Made by a program: the position numbers and the translations under genes. Shown piece after piece: positions 35,601-48,240 of a DNA stretch of 64,000 nucleotides. The stretch spans positions 20,391,173 to 20,455,172 of the forward strand of contig NC_055998.1 in assembly GCF_018446385.1 (NCBI RefSeq). Direction: 5' to 3'. The notes below the pieces were generated by a model that was not told the origin of the DNA, searched no databases, and saw only the letters and a list, made by a program, of their open reading frames with translations. Within the stretch, counting starts at the first letter, position 1; each line of letters begins with the position of its first letter. The stretch comes from Zingiber officinale (lineage: Eukaryota; Streptophyta; Magnoliopsida; Zingiberales; Zingiberaceae).

Positions 35601-36010
35601 CCAGTCCCACGTCACATTCGAGGACGACCTTACGATTTTGGTATTTCTTACGCTATTTGTATTTTGGGTTTTGTACTTGTTTATGTATTTGAGTTCTCTT
35701 GTATTTAGTTTGATATTATTGTGTCAAGCTGAGCCGGCTCGCAGTTAGTTGCTTTATGTTTTGTGATCGTTATTTGTGATTTCCGCTGTGTTGATTTTAG
35801 TACAGCCGAGTGGGCTGATTATATAACTGCGTGGTTGTGTTTATTTCTGTTCCAGCCGAGTGGGCTGATTATATAATTGCGTGGTTGTGTTAATATATTC
35901 CAGTCGTATGTGGCTGATGTATTTTGTATGTATGTATGCCTCAGATTGTCACCCGTACAGGGGAGATGCTGCTGAAATTTTTCGGTAAGGACTCCTCTAG
36001 GGGCGTGACA
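32618..36010 (+). repeat. 5' LTR of the LARD-like element
   Basis: Opens TGTAAAATATAGCACTC, closes GGGGCGTGACA. Contains a duplicated GC-rich block (CGGCCACTCATGGGTAGTGG at about 34889 and 34947) in both LTR copies. Small frames at 32963-33250 and 34792-35175 are repeated in the other LTR and are not genes. Confidence 0.9.
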
Positions 36011-36016
36011 ATTTAT

Positions 36017-36028
36017 TGGTATCAGAGC
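36017..36028 (+). other. Primer-binding site, tRNA-iMet type
   Basis: TGGTATCAGAGC six bases after the LTR end. Confidence 0.9.
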
Positions 36029-36409
36029 TTCAGGTTTATGAGGCCTATTTTCGTTTGGTTTTTCGTGATTTGGTTTCTCGATGTGACTTTTCGGGTTTTG
36101 GGACCAGGCAGCGACAAGATTCTCCAAGCTATAGGAGGTATGTTTGCATATTGTTATCTTACATTTCTGTTAGTGCATGCATAGTTGTTATGTTAGTTAT
36201 GTTATGTATTAGTATGCTTTTGTTAGTACCTGTCCAGTTGTTTTGTAGCATACATCAAAAGTGTTGGGTCAATCATTGATCACGGTTGACCCTACTAGAG
36301 ATCAAGGAATACAGTCTCATAGGATTTCTTTTACCATACCACTAGTGTTATTAACTTCTGTTATACCTAGTTTAGTAGTGGTTAGTATCTGCTAAATATC
36401 ATATTGCTT

Positions 36410-36720
36410 CGGTTCGTGGAGAACCAATTCACTCGTATTGCTTTGGTTCGTAGAGAACCGATTTACTCTTATTTGACTTGGGTAGTAGAGGATTGATTTA
36501 TCCTAATTGGTTCGGGTTGTAGAGGACCAGTTTACTCTTGTTGCTTCGGTTAGTAGAGGACCGATGTACCCTTGTTGACTTGCTAGTAGGGTTGATTTAC
36601 TCTGTTGGTTTGATTAGTAGAGGATCGACTTATTCTAGTTGCTTTAGCCTATAGAGGTTCGATTTACCGTTGTTGACTTGGTCAGTAGAGGACTGATCCA
36701 TTCTTATGTTCTTAGTTCGG
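36410..36720. repeat. Diverged short tandem repeats in the element interior
   Basis: Units of about 28-60 bp built on TTGGTTCG/AGTAGAGGACCGATTTACTCTTGTTG recur about ten times with heavy divergence. No coding frame is preserved. Confidence 0.7.
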
Positions 36721-38296
36721 TCAATAATTCAGTTAGTAGGAGACTGACTTGCTCTATTTCATGAAGATTCTGACCTTTGGGTTAGTTGTATTCGGTTAGA
36801 TAACCTAAGAGTTACGTTTGAGTTCAGGACTTGTACAGACGGAGAATTGACTGAGTTAGCTGCATACCATTGTTGGGTTGATTAGTCTGTAAAGGATCGA
36901 TGCATCCTATTTCATAGGGACTTTGACTATGGACTGTATGTATCGGGTAGGATGACCTTGAGGGTACATTTGGATGGACGACCCCCACTGACGTGGAAAA
37001 GTGTGGAGCTAGTTGCTTAACACTTACGAGATATTTTATATCTGTGGGAGGTTAGGTGTGATCCTGAATCACTTCTTATCCGGGAGGAGTTTTTGTAGGA
37101 AAACACCTCGATATGGATTTGTGATACATCCGGGTGACACCTGATGTATAGGGACTTAGAGCGTTTCTATTAGTTGAATGACATGAAAAAGACATCGCGG
37201 ATTTTGTAGCTTGATGTCTAGTATGTCAACAAGTGGAGGTTGAACATCGGAGGTTAGTAAGATAATTCAGTAGATTCGGATACTAGAATGGTGATGAGCG
37301 CATGTTATGACGAACTTTATTGTGGGATTACCAGGACACAGAGAGGATACGATGTGTTGGGGAAATCAGTGATTGGTTGATGAATTTGTTCTCTAGCTAT
37401 TGATTTGTAGGATGGACTTATTAGATCGATTAGCTGGGTTATACTGTAGAGAGATCACAGGATTTTAGGGTATATCTCTGAGTATTGAACCAGATGGAGA
37501 TTCGTGATCGACATCATGGCTCCAGTAGTGTTTACAGTAGGTTATGAGTATTGAGATTTGTTGTGATATAACTTTCCACTTTCAGACAGATGGATAGTTT
37601 TAGCGCTTTATATAGATGTTTGAGGATATGTTGATAGGGGATTAAGAATTTCAGATGAAATTGATTTACCTACCGTTGGTTAGACAGTAGTGTGGGAGTA
37701 GCGGAAGTAGGGTGAGCTCATAACCCACAGAGCCATCTTTTACAGTTGGAGATTTGTGATGATATTTGGATGGAGTTATATATGAGTATGTTGCTGGATT
37801 GTTACACTGAGATGTGGATCCCTGAGTTGAGCAGTAAATTTGGGGACCAAATTTTTATTAGTGGGGGAGAATGTAAAATACAGCACTCAAATAATATTTA
37901 AATAATAAGGTTATTGGACAAATAATCTTATTGGATTTTTCAGGAATTTTTAAGAATTTTCTGGAAATTTTTCGGAGTCCGTTTGGCGTAGTTTAAGGGG
38001 ATCATTTATAGGCTAAGTGGAAGCCCGCTTAAAATACCTAAAAGTGGGAGTTGATTGAGGAAACCAATTTAGGGTTAAATTAGATTAACCTAAGTTGATT
38101 AATTAAAAACCTAAGTTTTATTTATCCCTCCTTCTCCTCCATCGATTACCCCTCTTCCTCATTCCCGATCCCCTCTTCCTCTCCCTCACGCGCCGCCTCT
38201 CCCGAACACTTATCGCCGCCACCTCCTTTAGCCGACGGTGAGCCCTCGCGCGACCTCCGCCTTCTCCTCACCTAACTCGACCGCTAGCCTTGTTGC

Positions 38297-41200
38297 TGTA
38301 ACGCCCGCCCTCCCTGCTACCCTAAGGGACGGGGCTACGATACTCTACGTATAAATTTTTTTTTTTAAAACAGCGGAAGACTTAAAATAATTTTCATAAT
38401 TTTAATAAAACTTTTCTTTTAAATTTCTTTTGAACTATACTATCACATGGCATCAAAATCATAACATCAAATCCAGTGGAACCATAATGTCAAGCCACAC
38501 ATGTTTAGGTATCACAAGTCATAAAATACCAATGCATAGTTCTTTCAAGAAACTTTAAGCAGGTTCTTATTTATTTGGTTGCCTAGCCACTGCCACACAC
38601 ATCTTCGTTGCCCCTCCTGCTGCTCCTCTAACTCATCCAGCTTTTTCCTTTATCTGTGGTACAAGGAAAGTAAGCTATGAGCACTCATGGCTCAGTAAGT
38701 TCCTTTCCTACTCACTAAAACCAACAATCAGCACATAATCAAGAATGCATCAACAAGTCATAATCTCAACTAATCATGGCATAACATAACATTCTATTCA
38801 AACATATCATGCATCATAATATAATCACAACTAGTCATAGCATATCAAGCATCATCATGGCCGAAACATATACATAGTGCATTGCATAAAACATAGCTAG
38901 ACATGGCATAACAAACAAGTATCATGGTATATCAAAGCATGGCCGAAACATGTATATCAAAGCATCATACAATGGCCGAAACATGTACATCAAGGCATCA
39001 TCATATCCATGGCCGAAATTTATATATCAAGCATCAACAAATCCATGGCCGAAACATGTCTATAAGGTATAGCATGAACATAACATAATCATCCTTATCA
39101 TGGCATATCATAATCAAGAGCATAACATGAAACATAGCATAATCATAAGGTGTATGCAATATGATTTTGGAAAACATGTATCCGAAAAACATGTGTATGT
39201 CTCATGATCTTTAAAACCATTTTCTTTTACATATATATTTGAAAATAATCTCAACATAAGGCGGATCCCGGCTATGTACCACTTACATATTGCGCGCAAC
39301 CTTGTAGGTCCAAGGTAGCAAGTCTTGAACCCTACGAGGCAAACATACTAGGCCCTTAGTCCTAGGGGCACTTAGGAGCCCATCCCTAACGAGGTCCTTA
39401 GTCCCTGGGGCGCTTATGGAGCCCACCCTTGGTACAAGCCACTCACATATAAAGTAAAGTACATGTCATACATATCATGTATCATAAAAGCATGCATCAC
39501 TTAGGCACACATCATATCATAAAAGTATGCATCACTTAGGCATACATCATGTCATAAAGGTATGCATCACTTAGGCATACATCATGCCATAAAGGTATGC
39601 ATCACTTAGGCATACATCATATCATAAAGGTATACATCACTTAGGCATACATCATGTCATAACAATATGCATCACTTAGGCATAGATCATAAAAAACATG
39701 CATATCTTAAGCATAAAGCATATCATCAAGCATGCATGATTTAACCACATAGCATATCATGAAAGCATGCATATTTTAAGCACTAAACATAGCATCAAAG
39801 CATGCATAATTTAACCTCATATCATAACATAAGCATGCATATTTTAAGCACAAAGCATATCATATCATAAAAGCATGCATATCATATCATAAGTCATAAA
39901 TCACAAGCATACATATTAAGCATAAGGGTGTATCTTGTGATTATCCTATCATAGGAAACATGGTATCATATTTATCTTGGTTTTAAGCTTCCTAAACCCT
40001 TGTGGCCGAAACCCTTTAGAGCTCAATTTAGGTTAAACACAACATCCAAGCATGTGGCACCTAAATTATCATCATAACATTTTCATAGGAAGCGTTATAA
40101 ACATGATTAACTTAGTTTCTAAGTTCCTCAAGTCCCTAATTTTTACATGGCCGAAACCTTAAGGTGTGAAACAAGGTTCCATATGACATAAAAGCATGGA
40201 CAACTTTAAATCATATTTATAACATTTTTACCAAGGAACAAGGTAAACACATTTGACACATTTGAATTAGTTCCTAAGAACTTTAAGCCCTTAACATATG
40301 TCATGGCCGAAATTTAACAAGTTCTCATTAGGGCTACAAACAAGCATACAAGCATGTGAACTTGGTCTAACATTTTGTATAAATTCATACAAGGCATCAT
40401 CCAATAGTTATGGCCGAAACATACCCTAGCATCATTTTAGGTCATAAAGCAACATATAGCAATTGAACCTTGGCTTTCTACTATCATATTTCATGTAGAG
40501 TAACATGAGCATATTTAATTTAAGTCCTAGGGTTTCTAGGGCATCTAAACCTTCATGACCGAAACATTCAAGGGTTCATTTAGGTCATGGAAAAATTATA
40601 CAAGCATGTGAAAAAATCAACACATTATCCTATTTTCATAATAAGTACTTTTAACACATTTGGTTTCATTTCTAAGGCCTCTAGGTCTTTTAAACCCTAC
40701 TTGGCCGAAACTCACAGAATATGAACTTGCTTCAAATAGCCTAAAAGCATGAGAATTTATACAAGTTTCATAGCATGTATAAGGACAAGCATAATGAGTA
40801 TACATATGAATTGTGTCTTAGGCTTTCTAGGTTTCTTTTCCTCTTTTTCTTTTATTTTTTTCTCATGGCCGAAACCTACCATTCCTTAGCTAGGTTTTTA
40901 AGTGGCCTAAAGCATGAAAAACCTAAGTAGGTTTCATGGCAAAAGTTACTAAGAAACATGTATACAAATTGGTTCATGAATAAGCTAGGACCCCTTGTGG
41001 TCATACATGTTATATGTCATGCAACTAATTTTTCTACACCCTAATTAAGCATGAGGGCATTAACCAACTTTCATATCTAAATAGCACAGAGGTCTTGAGC
41101 ATATTAAAATTTTGTTTAAGCTTTTCTAAGCCATCCATCTCATCATGGCCGAAAAACCCTAAGAAGGAGTTCATGGAATTCTAGCAATATTCAAGCATAC

Positions 41201-42384
41201 CAATCCTTTAAGATCTTTGTATTCTAACACATGAGCATGGTTATTTAAATTTAAAAGTCTTTCTAACCCTAAACCCTTTCTTGGCCCAAACATATGAGTG
41301 GTTTTCTTTTAGTTTCAAATATCTTCTAAGGAAGAAACACTAATACATAACCCTTAATATTTCATAGGGAGAACCTTGTACTAGTTGGGTGAAACAATAA
41401 ATTTCCCTAGCCTCTTAAGAATATTTTTGGCCGAAATTCTAGGGTTCAGTACTCCTCTGATCAAGCATCATATAGGTATAAAAGCATGAAGAAGAACCCC
41501 TTTACATAGCATAGAAAAATCTATCATGCAGTGAAGACTAGTTTAAACACCATTAGATTTTGGAAGCTCTTCTTGGCCGAATTTTCTCAAACTTGTTTCT
41601 AGGTTTTAAAATCTTCATAAAATCCGAAAAACACATAAAAGCCTTGTACCACAGGTGAGGGGAAGCTTACATCCTTTTTCGCTTGTGGATCTAAGGTATG
41701 AAGAAGAAGAAGTAGCCTCTTCTTCTAGTTCCTTTCCCTTGATTCCTTTGCTAAGTCCTCCTTGTATCTTAGGTTTTCTTAGGAGAAAACCTTGGCTTGG
41801 GGCCGAAAATGGAGGAGAGGGGAACTGAGGTTTCGGTGAGGGAGAGGAGAGAATGAGAAAAATGAGAGAAAATAGAATTTTCCCTTTACATATTCTCTTT
41901 TATGTTAAGGGGGAAGAGGTAGCAAACTTAGTTTTTGCTTTCCTTCTCCCTTAGCCCTTTTTTCTATTTTATTTTTATTTTTATTTGTTTATTTATCCTC
42001 ATCATTCATGGTGAAATAAGGGGGAATGAATCCCCTTAATTCCTCTTTAAACATTTCGGCAAAATCAAAGAGGAAGAGGGAGAGGAAGGGAGGAAGGCAA
42101 GTTGCCTTTCTCTTGCTCTTTACTTGTTTCCTTTTGGCTAGCTTTTACTCTTACCTTTATCATGAGTTTCCCTCCTTTGCTATCAACATATTATTCCTAT
42201 CCCAACTGGTTATTACCCATTAATTCTATGAAATATAATATAAGAGGTTCAAGGTTCAATCCTTGACCTCTCCCTATTTTTATTTCTTTTTTATTTCCTT
42301 TTTGGTTCAACTCACTTCCTATTATTTTTCTAAGGCAAAATCCCACATTCATATATTTATCTTACAAGCTTAGTGGGTATTACA
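38297..42384 (-). mobile_element. 4.1-kb solo LTR nested in the 3' LTR
   Basis: Bounded by TGTAACGCCC and GGTATTACA, with flanks GTTGC (38292-38296) and ATTGC (42385-42389), a 5-bp duplication with one mismatch. The uninterrupted 5' LTR reads straight across this point, which proves the insertion. The inverted reading (TGTAATACCC... ending GGGCGTTACA) is the commoner plant orientation, so minus strand is preferred. There is no primer site, polypurine tract, gag or pol, and no second LTR, so it is a solo LTR left by recombination. It holds a 35-bp repeat (39487-39690) and many scattered GGCCGAAAC motifs. Confidence 0.82.
39487..39690. repeat. 35-bp tandem repeat in the solo LTR
   Basis: About six units of ATGCATCACTTAGGCATAC followed by ATCATGTCATAAAGGT, in direct tandem without spacers. 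Looser relatives (AAGCATGCATATTTTAAGC) continue to about 39905. Confidence 0.88.
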
Positions 42385-45300
42385 ATTGCGCCGATTTCTC
42401 TTCTCATCCCATGCGAGCGCGACGGAGGCCGGTCCACCACCGGATCGTCGATCCACGTCGTCGCCCCTTCTGTCTTTCTTTGTGTCATCTTCGCCCAACA
42501 CCTCGACGCCGTCCATTGCTGTGTTGCCGAAGGACACCAGTTGAGCTGTGCCCTCATTTCCACCCGTCTCCTTGAGCTTGACGTAACCGCTGGATACTCC
42601 TCGCACTCGACCGCCTAGCCGCCCTCTCCGATTCCCCGTGCCCTAGCTTCACCGCTGCTTTTCACTGGAGTCGCTCCAATTGAAGCCGCACCGACGTCGC
42701 TGCTCTCTCAACCGATTTTCTGTCGTCCGCGTCATGCCCTAGCTTCCATTATAGCTGATCTTCACTGATTGCCACACTCTGCTTTGGGGCGACACCATGG
42801 TAGTATTTGGTTTTCTTCATAGAGGAGGTTACGGATCTTGTCAAGGGGAAAGGTAATGTTTAGAAATGGATTAGCATAGATTGTTTTTCCATTATATGTA
42901 TTGGTGTGTGGAGATTTTGATATTTAGCTGCTTCTTGGGGTTTCAGCTAGCACTATTTGCCGACGATCCACAGTTCAGTCCATCATTTCTGGAAGCCACC
43001 TTTCTCAGTTGTGAGTCCACAAAGGAGTCTTCCTATTAGGGTGAGTTGTTGGAATTAGTTTATATTTATCTTAAGCTGAGTTGAGTATGGAATGTTATGA
43101 ATAGTTGAGATTGTTATAGTTTTGGTTAATTGAGTTAGATGAATTAAGTAGAATTGAGTCATGATGCCTAGTTGATTTAAGATGTGGATTAAATGATGTA
43201 TTAATTGAGGATTTGTGTTGATGAATTGGAAGGGAATAATTAAGTTTTAAATGACGACTTGTGGTTGATTGAGGATTATTGAATCGATTGACTGATATGA
43301 TCAATTAAGCTTGCATTTGGATTATGGTTTGAGGTTGCTAATCTACACTTAGTTGGTTGGGATTGATTTGGTGACGTAACAGATTTGGAATTCGATGGAA
43401 TGTTGAAGATGGAGATCGGATTTCATGGTATGTGGTGGTTTGGTTAGCATTGATCTATGTTTGTTTAAATTGGTTGGACTATGGAGTTATTAGGGTTATT
43501 GAATTTAATGTAGTTATGATTGATGGTGAAAGAGATTAGTCCATTTTATTGAGATAAAACAAGTAGAGTTGATTCATGATGTCTAATAGGTGATACAATG
43601 GATTAAATGATGGATTTATATATTTTGATTATGATTGAGAAGATTAAAGGAATCATAGATGTGTGTAATTGATGTTAATCATATCGATTAGGGTTTCCCC
43701 TAATTATTTTAGGTTTTAGGGTTTAGCTAGTTATTGCATATGTGGTTAGCTAAACTGTATTTTGTGTGATTTGCAGGGCGTTAGTTTGAGACGAGCGTCT
43801 CAACAGGGGATTGTTTAGCTCGATCTACATTTAAGGCGGGTACTTCTTGCTTTGTCTCTTTGGTATTTTGATCCTAGTGCATGAGCTTTATGTTCAGATA
43901 GTTGTTGTATCTATCTTGACTCCACTCTTAGTTTTCTTGCGTTTGATACTTCCACTCAATCTTTGAGCTACTCGTTTCTGTATCTATACAGTCTCTCGTT
44001 GCTATTCATAATATTTAGCAGATACTATATTACTAGGTATTGGATACCAGATACCAGACATTAGATAGTAGGTATTGGATATATGGACACCTGATACCAT
44101 GTTTACCTGCTTTGATTGCTGTTTATTTACACACCTTGCTGAGCATGTTGGATTCATGTAGCATACCTGTTTTCTGTTTATATATATATGAAGACTGCTG
44201 CATTATTCGCATCATGTCATTGCATGCATGCCGGCGACCATGTCTCCCTTGTGGTTGAGAGGGTCATTGGCCAGGGCCGCACGCTCGGCCACTCATGGGT
44301 AGTGGCGGCTGGAGCGTGCCGCTTGTCCTGTCGTGCCACACTCGGCCACTCATGGGTAGTGGCGGCTGGAGTCGCGGCCAGCAAGGACCCCCGTCGCAGA
44401 CGTAGCTATTCAGCTACTATGCAACTGTCCACTCGGTCACTCGAGAGTAGTGGCGGTTGGAGTGTCGTACAGTTGTCATTGATCCGGCCTCTCGACCATA
44501 CATGGGTCGTGGTGCAGAGAGGTGGGCGGGATGACCATCCGTGCATACGCTGTTATTACTATACTTGTTGATAATGCTGTTTGTTATGCTGCTGTTGCTA
44601 GATTATGCTGCTGTTGTTTATTTATATTGTTATGCTTACATAGGTTGAGATTTATACCTGTGATATGTGTTTAGACACTGGCTTACTTACTATTGACCTG
44701 TATACACCTCACATGATACCATGTAGTTATGAGCAGTACTGTAGCTGGACTTTGCTACACCTACCCTCCATTACTAGCCTAGGATATGGTTTCAGGTATG
44801 GACACTTATTATGATATCACTGTAGTATCTGATATTTCCATCCGAGACTGTATACCTTTGCATCCCTAGTTCTTTACTATACTCATGCACTATTTGTCTA
44901 TTACCCGCTGAGTCTTTATACTCACCACCCCGTATATTGGTAATTTCGCCAGGTAGCAGGTAAAGGATTTATGGAGTCGCCTGGAGAGCCTGCCCGCCAG
45001 TCCCACGTCACATTCGAGGACGACCTTACGATTTTGGTATTTCTTACGCTATTTGTGTTTTGGGTTTTGTACTTGTTTATGTATTTGAGTTCTCTTGTAT
45101 TTAGTTTGATATTATTGTGTCAAGCCGAGCCGGCTCGCAGTTAGTTGTTTTATGTTTTGTGATCTTTATTTGTGATTTCCGCTGTGTTGATTTTAGTGCA
45201 ACCGAGTGGGCTGATTATATAACTGCGTGGTTGTGTTTATTTCTGTTCCAGCCGAGTGGGCTGATTATATAATTGCGTGGTTGTGTAAATATATTCCAGC

Positions 45301-45799
45301 CGTATGTGGCTGATGTATTTTGTATGTATGTATGCCTCAGATTGTCACCCGTACAGGGGAGATGTTGCCGAAATTTTTCCGTAAGGACTCCTCTAGGGGC
45401 GTGACAGCAAGTCACTAAGAAGTCAACGATGAAGCAAGCTCATCCGAAATGAGCATCGAGAGCATCAATGAAGGGGAAGCTACTTCAGAAGAAAGTAGCG
45501 ATGAAGGGGGAACGTTAAACAATGAAACTAACATGGTAAGTAAGGTACATACTTTACATCCCGATCAATTGTATAAATTTGTCAAAATATTTTCTAGAAG
45601 TTCTTGTAAAATGGAAATAAAAAAATGCAAAACTATAAAAGGAGAATTTAGAATTAAAAGTTATTTTAGTAAAATTATGCCTATTAGAAGATTGTAATAA
45701 ATTGAATGTTGAAAATGAAAAGTTAAAAGATATAGAGAAATTAAAAAAAGGATCATTCATGTACACATGTTTAAAATCTTTCAAGATTTAATTGGTATT

Positions 45800-46880
45800 T
45801 TAGATTTCACAAGGTCAAATTAGAAATTTTCCTATAAAATATATACCATTTAAATTTTTGATAAATCTAGTAAGTAGGAACTTATTTTAAGTTTTTAAAT
45901 CATGCTTAGTTTAAATCTTTATGCATATTTTATTTTTTAATTTACCTTAATTTTTTTTTGCATGCTCAAAAATTATCTTATAATTAAAATTTTCAAATAA
46001 ATTATTTCATATCCTTTTTGTTTGAAATTAATATATTGTAATTTTTCTTTGAAAAAGAAACTTATTACTTATTAGTTGAAAAAAAATTGAGAATTTTTCA
46101 ACTATTAAATAAGTTTTTATAAATTTCTTAATGAAAATTATATTTTAATATTTAAAAAGGTTGTGTGAGTTATTTTTGTAAAAATTTATTTTTATATAAT
46201 AAAATATTTGAAATAATTTTGATATTTTTTTTATTATTATCTAATTTATTTTGAATTATTTACTGAAAATTAAGTTCTTAAAATTAAAAATTATCTAAAC
46301 ATTATGTTTAAAAAATTTAAATATTTTTTTAGATAAGCATTAAATTTTTTATATTCAAAAAAGTTATCATGATTTTTAGATATTAAATTCTATTTTAAGC
46401 ATTTAACTTTGAAAATTAATATTTCTGATTAAATAATTCGTAGCGGTCAAACTAAATATTATTTATCGTTAAATTTTTTTTAGACTTTTCTATTTCTGTT
46501 TGACCATCTGAAAATTTTTCAATATTTTTCAAAGTAATAAAAACAATTTTGAAATTATCTTTGCTAAAACTAGTTTTTAACTTTTGGAAATTTGTATATT
46601 TAAAAATAATTCTTGAAATTTTTTCACACACTTGGTCATTGTTTAATCACCCTTAGAAATTGTTTTTTTAGATTTTTTTTTTGACATTTATCCTAATTTT
46701 TTTTATGTGATCAAAGGAGAAAGAAATTTAAGGGTTAAGGGGGTGTTAATAATTTGAGATAATTTTACTTGTACTTAATTGAAATATCTTAGTGTAATAA
46801 TTGCCAAATTATTGTATTATTGCATTAATTACTTATTTTATGTTTTGATTAACCTCAACTTAACTTGGGCTGATGCACAT
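45800..46880. other. AT-rich interior of the old Copia-type element
   Basis: No gene. Very AT-rich sequence between the gag remnant and the presumed 3' LTR, presumably decayed or deleted pol region. Confidence 0.45.
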
Positions 46881-46896
46881 AAAAAAGGAGAGATTA

Positions 46897-47868
46897 TAAG
46901 TACCTCGCGTTGATTTTGATATGGTCAACCAAGTCAAGTTAGGTCTTGTTGTGTTTTAATCCTGATGTTTAAGTGTGTAGGAACTTAGAAACACAAGAAG
47001 TCGAGCTAAAGATGCAATGAATGAGAAGAATAACACAGGGAGTGACTCAGAGGGTTCGGTGCATCTGAGGGACGAGAAGCTGTGGAAGAGTGTGTCAGTG
47101 GAGTGAGAAGGATGTGCGCGGTGTTTCCAAGGGATGAGAAGCTAGAGTGGAAGATTGTTCAAGGACAAGGCCGGAGTTGGGCTCGGGTGAGCTCAACTCT
47201 AGATGGGCGAAGAATCACCCAAGAGACCGGAGCAGAACACTGGATAAGTCAACACAGTGTTGACTTGTCTAGACGCTTGGACTCCAGGTGCTCGGACCGC
47301 CTTGGTGTCGAACAGGGGCCTCATTACAAAGATGTTGCTGCAGATGACGTTCGGGTCCACGTTAGCAGCACTCCTAGCACCCGAACCGGTCCAGGCACCT
47401 GGACAATGATAAAGTTTTATCATCGCACTTGTATTGTGAGCAGATAAGACACACAGCTGGGGATGCCCGGAGAGGGTCCAGACACTCAAAGATGTCACAT
47501 CAACAAATGGTTATTTTTGACCAGTGGGCTATAAATAGAGCCCAGTCTTTTTCATTACGAAACAACACTTGTATTCGAATATCCAATCTCTGCATTTATT
47601 TTCTAAGCTATTAATCGTTGTACGGGGCTTCTTCGCCTCCAAGAATTTGTTCAAGGAAAGAGTTTTGATAGTGTGCTTCACTTGTCTTGGATTAGCAACT
47701 TCCTCGGTTGCAAACCAAGTAAATTTGATAGCCTCAAATTTTATTTTATGCAATTTATTTATATTTTTCTAACAAGTGTTTCTTAATAAAAGTCGAAAGT
47801 TGTGAGAATGGTATAATTGTTATTTCAGAGTAATTCACCCCCTCTTGTCGGTTGCATCAGGACTAACA
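46897..47868 (+). mobile_element. Presumed 3' LTR of the old Copia-type element
   Basis: A purine tract (AAAAAAGGAGAG, 46881-46892) precedes it. It contains a TATA box and ends in AATTCACCCCCTCTTG followed by GTTGCATCAGGACTAACA, a common Copia LTR 3' end. The start is approximate because the expected TG is not preserved. No matching 5' LTR was found in the window. Confidence 0.55.
47530..47537 (+). promoter_or_regulatory. TATA box in the old LTR
   Basis: TATAAATA within GGGCTATAAATAGAGCCC, a good LTR promoter core. Transcription would start about 30 bp downstream. Confidence 0.6.
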
Positions 47869-47882
47869 CTAACAACCCAAAG

Positions 47883-48240
47883 AGCTGAGTGGGAATCTTT
47901 GTGAGTGAACTTAGAGGCCACATAGACTACCCTTATTGCCTCTAAATCTAAGTTGGCGGGTCTTTCTTCTAAGCTGATGGCATCTCGGGCGGAGCTAACA
48001 ACCTATCAAGAGGGAGAGGACAAGCGGTTTAAAACAAAGAAAACAACCCTCCTTCAGTCACGAAACTTTAACCTACCAATCGTTACCTCCATCAACAAAG
48101 ATCTATTCGTTGGGGTTAACGGTACGGTTACACAACTCAAAGAGGGAGACTATTTTGCATCGGAACCTTCAGCTCATTTTTTGGATGGCCAAGGGCTGGT
48201 GAAGGAGTGCCCGCCCGACTTATTCCCCAATCTCAAATAA
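47883..48240 (+). pseudogene. C-terminal fragment of a gypsy-type gag-like ORF (copy 1)
   Basis: An open stretch from about 47953 to the stop at 48238-48240 contains EDKRFK and VTQLKEGDYF and ends FPNLK. It lines up without gaps with the C-terminus of the second copy at 50942-51250 (EDKRSK, LREGRYLL, DLLSKFD). The coding sequence begins right after the Copia LTR at 47868, so the Copia element probably cut this copy. Confidence 0.6.

Larger units (their letters stand above)
32618..45406 (+). mobile_element. Non-autonomous LTR retrotransposon (LARD-like) with giant LTRs
   Basis: TG...CA element inserted in the old gag, with GCAAG duplicated exactly at 32613-32617 and 45407-45411. The 5' LTR is 32618-36010 (3393 bp). 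The 3' LTR is 37872-45406, about 3.44 kb after removing the nested element at 38297-42384. The primer site TGGTATCAGAGC is at 36017-36028, and the polypurine tract GTGGGGGAGAA is at 37861-37871. The 1.86-kb interior has no gag or pol frame and contains a diverged repeat of TAGAGGACCGATTTAC-like units (36410-36720). The tail style (GGGGACCAAATTTTTATTAG before the purine tract) recalls chromovirus-type Gypsy elements. It must have moved using proteins from elsewhere. Confidence 0.88.
37872..45406 (+). repeat. 3' LTR of the LARD-like element, interrupted
   Basis: Opens TGTAAAATACAGCACTC right after the polypurine tract and closes GGGGCGTGACA. Interrupted by the solo LTR. Relative to the 5' LTR it has extra segments of about 21 bp near 38159 and 28 bp near 44145, plus scattered substitutions. 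Confidence 0.9.
31700..45790 (+). pseudogene. Old Copia-type gag, split by an LTR element
   Basis: The left part (31700-32617) and right part (45407-about 45700) belong to one degraded gag. Left segments include VEFHLLIVLPPQEANQ, SEAKLVKRDILWNQL and MAQLQAKIKELITKL near 31860-32100. They are followed by a damaged CCHC knuckle (CYNCQKEG) near 32443 and an acidic stretch ending at a Met-Ala codon pair. The right part continues with EASSSEMSIESINEG and NMVSKVHTLHPDQLYKF. Stops and shifts occur throughout. No pol region remains; 45800-46880 is AT-rich filler. The interruption at 32618-45406 carries a perfect 5-bp duplication, so the split is due to insertion. Confidence 0.72.

Noticed and set aside
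39487-39690. Regular 35-bp repeats resembling a CRISPR array
   Set aside because: Units are directly adjacent with no unique spacers and lie in a plant LTR.
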